From assembly GCF_018199995.1 (NCBI RefSeq), contig NZ_CP073578.1, positions 1,922,001-1,986,000 on the forward strand: DNA of 64,000 nucleotides, written 5' to 3'. The notes under the pieces were generated by a model. The model had not been told where the DNA came from. It did not search any database and saw nothing but the letters and a program-made list of their open reading frames with translations. Source of the stretch: Photobacterium sp. GJ3 (GTDB lineage: Bacteria > Pseudomonadota > Gammaproteobacteria > Enterobacterales > Vibrionaceae). The translations under genes were made by a program, and so were the position numbers. Shown piece after piece: positions 58,613 to 64,000 of this stretch; position 1 is the first letter of the stretch; every line of letters begins with the position of its first letter.

Positions 58613-59887
58613 TCAGCAAACTTCACCCAAATTACAGGCTGGCTTCGAGGTGATATTCACCCACCATTTCCCCCGTTCGTTCAGGAAACGATCATACAGG
58701 AAGGGGCTGATATCCACGCTGGTTGATTCGCCGCGGACCAGTTCATTCAGCAACTTACCTGTGATTGCAGAGGTCAGCATGCCCGTCCGGAAATGCCCGC
58801 ACGCATTCATGTACCCTTCAACACCCGGCATCGGACCAAGAATCGGCAGCTCGTCCGGCGAACCGGGACGTAATCCGGCCCAGCAACGCTTGATATTCAT
58901 ATCCCGCAATTGAGGGATGGACTTCGTTGCGCCTTGTGCCAGTTGCTTGAGCAGGGTCAGATCGGTACTGGTGTCATAACCACGCTCTTCGGTTGTCGAG
59001 CCAATCAGAATCTCGCCGTTATCCTTCTGAGCAATGTAACAATCACTGGTGGTGATACAGCCATTGAGGATTTTCGGCAGCTTTTCTGAAACCAGCACCT
59101 GACCTTTCACCGGGAAAACCGGCATTTGCATGCCTGTTGCCCACAGGCTGATTTGTTCAGCCCAGGCGCCACCGGCATTGATGATCATGCCGCAGTTCAG
59201 TTTACCGCGAGAAGTCTGCACGGCGGTCACCCGGTTCCCCTGACGCTCAATCCCCGTGATTTTGGTATTGAGGTACAGGTCGACACCGTTCTGACGGGCC
59301 GCTTCCACGTATGCGTCATTCAGCCGGTACGGATTGATCTGATGGTCGGTATCAAACTCCATGGCACCAATGGCTTCCCGGGAAATATTCGGCTCCTCAC
59401 TGAGCAGGGTATCCCGATCTAACCAGCGGATATGCTGCTGCCGGTCTGGCACAGCGGCGGCGATATGTTCGGCGTAAATCCGGTCGTACTGATCAAACAG
59501 CACAAACTTCAGTCCGGTTTTTTCAAATCTCATATCAACGCCGTGCTTTTCCAGCAATTCCTGATTGAGTGCCGGATACATGGCGTTCGACATCATTGCC
59601 AGATCAAAAAACGGTTTTGGCATGATGTGCGGCTTCATGCCCTCGGCCTGAGAGACATCGGCCCCTTCCTGAAGCTGTTTCGACAAGGTTTTAAACAAAA
59701 TCACACCGCAGCCAAGACCGGTAGACTCGCCCATGGCCCATAAACCACCCGCAGACGCCCGCGAGGCATTCCCCGGATTTTTATAATCGACCAGTGCGAT
59801 CTTCAGATCCTGATTTCTGCTGAGAGCGTAGGCAACCGAACCGCCAATCACACCGCCGCCGCAAATCACCACATCATATTGACTCAT
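58613..59887 (-). CDS. hcnC: Hydrogen cyanide synthase subunit HcnC-like (FAD oxidoreductase)
   Basis: A 424-residue D-amino-acid-oxidase-type flavoprotein. The N-terminal FAD motif is VVICGGGVIGGSVAYALS. RASAGGLWAMGESTGLGCGV, then CITTSDCYIAQKDNGEILIG and RCWAGLRPGSPDELPILGP, agree with what I recall of Pseudomonas HcnC, in more detail than with general glycine or opine oxidases. The HcnABC complex oxidises glycine to HCN and CO2 at the inner membrane. It begins by a 4-base overlap with hcnB (ATGA). An opine or hydroxyproline oxidase beta subunit is the main alternative. Confidence 0.78.
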   Translation of the reverse strand: MSQYDVVICGGGVIGGSVAYALSRNQDLKIALVDYKNPGNASRASAGGLWAMGESTGLGCGVILFKTLSKQLQEGADVSQAEGMKPHIMPKPFFDLAMMSNAMYPALNQELLEKHGVDMRFEKTGLKFVLFDQYDRIYAEHIAAAVPDRQQHIRWLDRDTLLSEEPNISREAIGAMEFDTDHQINPYRLNDAYVEAARQNGVDLYLNTKITGIERQGNRVTAVQTSRGKLNCGMIINAGGAWAEQISLWATGMQMPVFPVKGQVLVSEKLPKILNGCITTSDCYIAQKDNGEILIGSTTEERGYDTSTDLTLLKQLAQGATKSIPQLRDMNIKRCWAGLRPGSPDELPILGPMPGVEGYMNACGHFRTGMLTSAITGKLLNELVRGESTSVDISPFLYDRFLNERGKWWVNITSKPACNLGEVC

Positions 59888-61269
59888 GCTTCGTCCTCCA
59901 TGGCTGAAAAAGGAATCGGATCGAGCGGGAACCGGGTTCTGAAGTGCCCCTGCTCGTTGTGGAAGCCCTCCTGGGCCAGCCGGTCGTAACAGTAATGACC
60001 GCAGGTTTTCCCCTGACAGTCACCCATGGTGACGCGGGTGCGCATTTTCAGGCTCACGGTATCCCGGCATCCTTCATGAATCGCTTGATCAATCGCGGAA
60101 CGTTTCACCTGCTCGCAACGGCAAATCACGGTGTCAGGCTCAGGCAATTGCAGCAATCCTTTCTTGCGCTGGTTGGCCCGGTCAAACGCTCCCCGGAAGC
60201 GATAATAGCGTCGCAGCGTTTTCTGCAGTTCTGTCAGTTGCGCCTGTATGTCTGTTGCTTTTTCCGGCTTCAATTCAGCCACCAGTGACAGAGCTGCGAT
60301 CTGCCCTTCGACAATCGCGACATCGGCACCGGCAAAACGCGCGGAGTCACCGGCACAGAAAATATTCTCACGGCTGCTCCGTTGCTGGGCATCCGTGACC
60401 GGAATCAAACCACTGAACTCATCCACCCGAACATTGAGATCCATCAGCTGCGCCAATTGTGAGCGGGATGCAAAACCGTAGCCAACCCCCAGCAAATCAG
60501 CATCAATCCATTCAAGATGCTGTTTGTCCGCTTCCCAGTTTCGGTTATAGGGCGCGACGGCAACACGTTCAAGGGTGTCGCCACCTTCGGCTTTCACGAT
60601 CCCCCAGCCATATTTCACCGGAATGCGATGACGCTTGAGATAGGCCATCAGCGACATCCCTTCCAGGGTCACTTGCGGACGGTTCAGCAAAGCCAGTACC
60701 TCTTTGCTGATCTCCATAAACGGCGTGGCATCAAAGACACCTTGAACGGCGACACCGGCACGATGAAGCTGACAGGCCACCAGAATCAGCAAGGGGCCGG
60801 TGCCCGTTAGAACGGCCTGATGGCCAGGACGCACCAGCCCGCTTTTCAGCTGTAACTGAATCCCCCCGGTCAGCATCACACCCGGTAACTGCCATCCGGG
60901 AAACGGAATGCTTCGCTCCTGACAACCTGTTGCTAAAAACAGATAGTCAAAATCCAACTGAGACAGTTTGTCATGGTGTGACAACAGCAACTGGTTATTC
61001 GCCAGCGGCCCCAGGACCCGGGTTTCTGTCTGCAATTGAATGTTGGCCTGATGCTTCACCACCAATTCTTGTTGTAACCGGATTTTTTTTTGCAGATTTT
61101 CATCCAGATGGGGCATGGTTTGCGTCGTCCGCCACGGTCCCCGGTAGATCACGCCACCAGCTTTTGGCGACTCATCCACCACCGTGGTGCGTATGCCGTG
61201 TTCAGACAATGTTGTCGCGATCGACATCCCGGCAGGGCCTGCGCCCACAACTACAATCGACTCAGACAT
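59884..61269 (-). CDS. hcnB: Hydrogen cyanide synthase subunit HcnB-like
   Basis: A 461-residue pyridine-nucleotide-disulphide-type flavoprotein. FAD motif VVVGAGPAGMSIATTL, then GGVIYRGPWR, LATGCQERSIPFPGWQLPGV and YLKRHRIPVKYGWGIV. The C-terminus holds a BFD-like [2Fe-2S] region with CRCE and MGDCQGKTCGHYC. Length and order of motifs match HcnB. It overlaps hcnA by 8 bases and hcnC by 4, so the three are translated as a unit. Confidence 0.78.
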   Translation of the reverse strand: MSESIVVVGAGPAGMSIATTLSEHGIRTTVVDESPKAGGVIYRGPWRTTQTMPHLDENLQKKIRLQQELVVKHQANIQLQTETRVLGPLANNQLLLSHHDKLSQLDFDYLFLATGCQERSIPFPGWQLPGVMLTGGIQLQLKSGLVRPGHQAVLTGTGPLLILVACQLHRAGVAVQGVFDATPFMEISKEVLALLNRPQVTLEGMSLMAYLKRHRIPVKYGWGIVKAEGGDTLERVAVAPYNRNWEADKQHLEWIDADLLGVGYGFASRSQLAQLMDLNVRVDEFSGLIPVTDAQQRSSRENIFCAGDSARFAGADVAIVEGQIAALSLVAELKPEKATDIQAQLTELQKTLRRYYRFRGAFDRANQRKKGLLQLPEPDTVICRCEQVKRSAIDQAIHEGCRDTVSLKMRTRVTMGDCQGKTCGHYCYDRLAQEGFHNEQGHFRTRFPLDPIPFSAMEDEA

Positions 61270-61582
61270 TCTGATCAGCTCCTTCTACAACACGGTTACG
61301 ACAAGTGCTAACTTCCATACCAGGCTGAACGATGGTCTGGCAGGCACGTTTTTTATGGCGTCCATTGATGCTGACCATGCAGCAATGACACACCCCCATG
61401 CCACAGAAGGCACCGGATGACTGCCCGTAATCATTTTTCATGATGCGTCTGAACTCGTTCGCCAGTAATGTACTCAGAACACTTTCTCCGGGTACAGCAT
61501 CGACTTCAGTCTCATCCACCCGTATCCGAAAGGTTTCATCAAGGATTGGTGTAATATCCTGCTTTCTTGTTATATGTGTCAT
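61262..61582 (-). CDS. hcnA: Hydrogen cyanide synthase subunit HcnA-like ([2Fe-2S] protein)
   Basis: A 106-residue ferredoxin-like protein. Cluster ligands are in GAFCGMGVCHCCMVSINGRH, with the last Cys in KKRACQTIVQPGM. The spacing and the HCC context are as in HcnA of pseudomonads (about 105 residues). It is the first gene of the set. ATG at 61582 has GAGATAG about nine bases before it, a modest ribosome site. Confidence 0.78.
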   Translation of the reverse strand: MTHITRKQDITPILDETFRIRVDETEVDAVPGESVLSTLLANEFRRIMKNDYGQSSGAFCGMGVCHCCMVSINGRHKKRACQTIVQPGMEVSTCRNRVVEGADQNV

Positions 61583-61690
61583 TTATTATCTATCTCATGT
61601 GCATAAGGTAAGAAAAAACCACTAACAAAACACACAGTAAGTGACACTGCATGCATATTGCGAACGCTATCACGTCATTCTGTTTATCAA

Positions 61691-61704
61691 TTGTTTTCGA
61701 TCAA
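61691..61704 (-). promoter_or_regulatory. FNR/Anr-like box upstream of hcnA
   Basis: On the plus strand TTGTTTTCGATCAA matches TTGAT-N4-ATCAA with one mismatch. It is about 110 bases before the hcnA ATG. In Pseudomonas hcnA is activated by ANR at such a site under low oxygen, so FNR control is plausible here. The -10 that would follow (TAGCGT, about 61653-61658) is weak. The box lies in a gap shared with the divergent pyrC, so its target is inferred. Confidence 0.5.
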
Positions 61705-61762
61705 CTTTTCACGTGTCTGTTAAGATTTTTAACGAAATATTCACATTCGGCATGAGCCACCG

Positions 61763-61867
61763 ATGCAAACGATTGCCCGTTTTGAGAGCTTGAGGAGGAA
61801 TTCGGCTTTACTTCGCCAGACCATACTTTTAGAATCGGTCGAATTTTTTTGGAGGGAGCTACTATGA
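61763..61867 (+). CDS. Possible 34-residue leader peptide before pyrC
   Basis: An ATG at 61763 opens a 34-codon frame ([20 protein letters not shown]...) whose TGA overlaps the pyrC ATG (ATGA). There is no strong ribosome site before it, although GAGGAGG lies inside it. It could couple translation to pyrC or simply be chance. Low confidence. Confidence 0.28.
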   Translation: MQTIARFESLRRNSALLRQTILLESVEFFWRELL

Positions 61868-62895
61868 CGTCGATCACTATTACTCGTCCGGATGACTGGC
61901 ACGTTCACCTGCGCGATGGCGATGTGCTGAATGACACAGTCCGGGACATCAGCCGATATATGGGCAGAGCAATTGTGATGCCAAACCTGATTCCTCCCGT
62001 GACTGATACAGAAGCCGCCCTGGCCTACCGTGAACGCATTCTGGCTGCTCAGCCAAGTGAAAATTTCTCTCCTCTGATGGTGCTTTACCTCACCGATAAC
62101 ACAACCCCCGACGAAATCCGCAAAGCCAAAGCCACTGGCCATGTTTACGCCGCAAAACTCTATCCGGCCGGTGCAACCACCAACTCAGACTCTGGTGTGA
62201 CCGATATCAACAAGCTGCTGCCAACCATGGAAGCCATGCAGGAAGTGGGAATGCCGCTGTTGATTCATGGCGAAGTGACCCAACACGATGTCGATATTTT
62301 CGACCGTGAAAAAGTTTTCCTGGAAACGGTTCTGGCCCCTATCGTGGCCAAGATGCCGGATCTGAAAATCGTTCTGGAACACATCACCACCAAGGACGCA
62401 GTGGCGTTTGTGAACAGTGCAGGTCCGAATGTCGGCGCAACGATTACGGCTCATCACCTGATGTATAACCGGAATCACATGCTGGCAGGGGGTATTCGTC
62501 CGCATTTTTACTGCCTGCCTATCCTGAAGCGCAACACCCATCAGGAAGCGTTGATCGCAGCAGCCACCAGCGGTAGCAAAAAATTCTTCCTGGGTACCGA
62601 CTCTGCGCCGCATGCCAAAGGTAAAAAAGAAGCGGCCTGTGGTTGTGCGGGGTCTTATACCGCCCATGCAGCCATTGAGCTGTATGCTGAAGTCTTCGAA
62701 CTGGCTGGAGCGCTCAACAAACTGGAAGCCTTTGCCAGCCACAACGGCCCGGATTTCTACGGCCTGCCACGCAACAGCGACACCATTACGCTGACCAAAG
62801 AAAGCTGGGAAGTACCTCAGTCGATGGCATTCGGTGCAGATATCGTGATACCGATCCGTGCCGGTGAGCAAATCAGCTGGAAAGTAAACGGCTGA
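61864..62895 (+). CDS. pyrC: Dihydroorotase PyrC
   Basis: A 343-residue amidohydrolase of the type II dihydroorotase group. The metal-binding start is [33 protein letters not shown] carries the carboxylated Lys region; [11 protein letters not shown] ends it. It closes carbamoyl-aspartate to dihydroorotate in pyrimidine synthesis. ATG at 61864 has GGAGGGAGC before it. A T7 run (61844-61850) lies 14 bases before the ATG, and weak pairing upstream might allow attenuation, but no clear hairpin is seen. Confidence 0.95.
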   Translation: MTSITITRPDDWHVHLRDGDVLNDTVRDISRYMGRAIVMPNLIPPVTDTEAALAYRERILAAQPSENFSPLMVLYLTDNTTPDEIRKAKATGHVYAAKLYPAGATTNSDSGVTDINKLLPTMEAMQEVGMPLLIHGEVTQHDVDIFDREKVFLETVLAPIVAKMPDLKIVLEHITTKDAVAFVNSAGPNVGATITAHHLMYNRNHMLAGGIRPHFYCLPILKRNTHQEALIAAATSGSKKFFLGTDSAPHAKGKKEAACGCAGSYTAHAAIELYAEVFELAGALNKLEAFASHNGPDFYGLPRNSDTITLTKESWEVPQSMAFGADIVIPIRAGEQISWKVNG

Positions 62896-62920
62896 TTCAG
62901 ATTCGACACTGACTCTTTAT

Positions 62921-62951
62921 TCAGGCTCCCGGACAGGAGCCTGATTTTTTT
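62921..62951 (+). terminator. Terminator of pyrC
   Basis: TCAGGCTCC and GGAGCCTGA form a 9-bp stem with a 6-base loop followed by T7, 26 bases past the stop. Confidence 0.93.
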
Positions 62952-63034
62952 GAACGGCAGACAAGATAAACTGCTTGCTTCACACTCTCACTGGCTTACA
63001 GTATAAAAAACAATCACTTTCTGGAGAGATTGCT

Positions 63035-64000
63035 GTGACTGGTTATGAGTCGATTCCCTCACTCGTCATCTTTGCTGTACTGGGCTGGATTGCGCTGAAC
63101 GCGATATTTTTCTTCTCCCACCGCTGGCGGCTGTTTTCGGATATCACCTGGATTCTTTTCTTTGGATTGATCTACGGTGCACTGTCCGCCATGCCGGATT
63201 CGCAACTGCCAGATCTGGTGCTGGAGCCTCATATGGTGCTCTACGTGTTTGTGCCTTTGCTGGTGTTTGCATCGACACAATGTATGTGTCTGTTTCACTT
63301 CAAACAGGTGTTAGTACCGGCAACACTGGCAGGCACGCTGGGTATCGTCATTAGTATGCTGGTGATTGCGGCAGCTGTTCACTGGCTGCTGGGTGTGCCC
63401 GTCCTGCCTGCCCTACTGTTTGGTGTCATCATTTCGGCGACAGATCCGCTTGCGATCAGCGCCCTGTTCAAAGGCAATCAGCAAGTCACCGAAGATCAGA
63501 AGCTTTTAATTGAAGGCGAATCCATTTTGAATGATGGCTTTGTCGTCACGGTTGCGGGTATTTTGTCTCTGGTTGTGTTCACCGACGCAGAACTGAACCT
63601 GACCGACAGCATCCTCAGTTTTGTCAGTCACGTGATCGGTGCCCTGACGGTTGGGATTGTATTAGGCAGAGGCGCACGCTGGTTGCTGACCCTACTGCAT
63701 GAAAGACATTACACCCTGACCACCAACATCACTTTGGCATTGGCTTATGGCAGTTTTGTATTGGCCGAAGAAATGCATTTTTCCGGTATTCTCGCCGTCT
63801 TTGCCGCTGCACTGGCTTATGGTTATAAACCCTACCAGGACGATGCAAACCATCAGGCCCATCAGGAGATCTGGGAATATCTGGACTATGTAGCCAATGC
63901 GCTGCTGTTCTTCCTGCTGGGCGCCAGTGTGTTTACCCTGCTTTCCGTCGAAAATCTGTCTCTGGTTGTCATCGGGATTTCAATTGTGCTCTTGTTCTCC
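63035..64000 (+). CDS. CPA1-type Na+/H+ antiporter, N-terminal part (partial)
   Basis: The frame runs off the right edge after 322 residues. GTG at 63035 follows CTGGAGAG. Membrane helices and the CPA1 ion-site motifs are clear: ISATDPLAISALFK (usual ATDPVAV) and LIEGESILNDGFVV (usual EGESLLNDG). It exchanges Na+ (or K+) for protons across the inner membrane, useful to a marine bacterium. The C-terminal part is outside the window. Confidence 0.88.
   Translation, partial: MTGYESIPSLVIFAVLGWIALNAIFFFSHRWRLFSDITWILFFGLIYGALSAMPDSQLPDLVLEPHMVLYVFVPLLVFASTQCMCLFHFKQVLVPATLAGTLGIVISMLVIAAAVHWLLGVPVLPALLFGVIISATDPLAISALFKGNQQVTEDQKLLIEGESILNDGFVVTVAGILSLVVFTDAELNLTDSILSFVSHVIGALTVGIVLGRGARWLLTLLHERHYTLTTNITLALAYGSFVLAEEMHFSGILAVFAAALAYGYKPYQDDANHQAHQEIWEYLDYVANALLFFLLGASVFTLLSVENLSLVVIGISIVLLFS

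Noticed and set aside
59884-61269. Assigning the three-gene oxidase to opine or hydroxyproline breakdown
   Set aside because: Possible by family, but the detailed motifs fit HcnB/HcnC better and no catabolic partner genes lie nearby; kept as the main alternative.
62185-62871. A 228-codon minus-strand frame
   Set aside because: It is the antisense shadow of pyrC.
1-64000. CRISPR arrays, tRNA or rRNA genes, insertion sequences, phage genes, integrases
   Set aside because: No repeat-spacer pattern, cloverleaf, transposase, inverted terminal repeats or structural phage gene was recognised on reading both strands by eye; a covariance-model scan was not possible.

Overview
The window looks like a chromosomal segment of a gamma-proteobacterium of the Vibrionaceae, most likely a Photobacterium-like species. 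This rests on the MukBEF condensin, on the gene blocks plzB-like/mfd/csiV and hinT/ycfL/lpoB/thiK/ycfP/ndh, on TcyP, CreBCD and the LolCDE system, and on moderate GC. The assignment is inferred from protein resemblance and gene order; no database search was run.

Layout. 1-4.3 kb is accessory: the end of a LysR-type regulator, a PEP-CTERM protein, a degenerate truncated-haemoglobin-like gene, a Sel1-repeat protein and an acidic lipoprotein. 4.36-12.7 kb is core: mukB, mukE, mukF and cmoM on the minus strand with divergent elyC. 12.9-22.0 kb is an accessory block: the cystine carrier tcyP, a LysR/DUF3311/symporter/nitrilase unit, and an AcoR-type sigma-54 activator facing an aldehyde dehydrogenase gene that carries a one-base frameshift. 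22.0-28.8 kb is the core lipid A/Kdo block (kdsB, ycaR, lpxK, msbA) with comEC and a DUF2062 gene. 29.0-31.1 kb is a GntR regulator and a dicarboxylate/amino-acid carrier. 31.2-34.3 kb is lolCDE. 34.5-40.6 kb holds a PilZ-like gene, mfd, csiV, an acetyltransferase and an FKBP isomerase. 40.7-47.4 kb is ndh, ycfP, a DUF6279 lipoprotein, thiK, lpoB, ycfL, a COG3014-type lipoprotein and hinT. 47.7-54.4 kb is mixed: a chemoreceptor, a CHAP amidase, an acetyltransferase, an MFS pump with divergent LysR, and a solitary AAA ATPase. 54.5-58.6 kb is creBCD and a DUF2809 gene. 58.6-61.6 kb is a three-gene set closely resembling hydrogen cyanide synthase hcnABC. 61.7-64 kb is pyrC and the start of a CPA1-type Na+/H+ antiporter cut by the window edge.

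How the genes work together. Much of the window serves the envelope: Kdo activation, lipid A phosphorylation and flipping (KdsB, LpxK, MsbA), lipoprotein release (LolCDE), control of peptidoglycan synthesis (LpoB, CsiV, ElyC) and envelope or beta-lactam-linked signalling (CreBCD). Chromosome upkeep is covered by MukBEF and Mfd.

The most interesting accessory items are: the hcnABC-like operon with an FNR/Anr-type box upstream; a globin-fold gene that has lost its proximal histidine and lacks an obvious start codon; the frameshifted sigma-54-controlled aldehyde dehydrogenase; the nitrilase unit with a near-perfect LysR-type operator; and three 7-bp repeats at exact 11-bp spacing before creD, which look like a CreB operator unlike the enteric cre tag. 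No tRNA, rRNA, CRISPR array, insertion sequence or phage was recognised.
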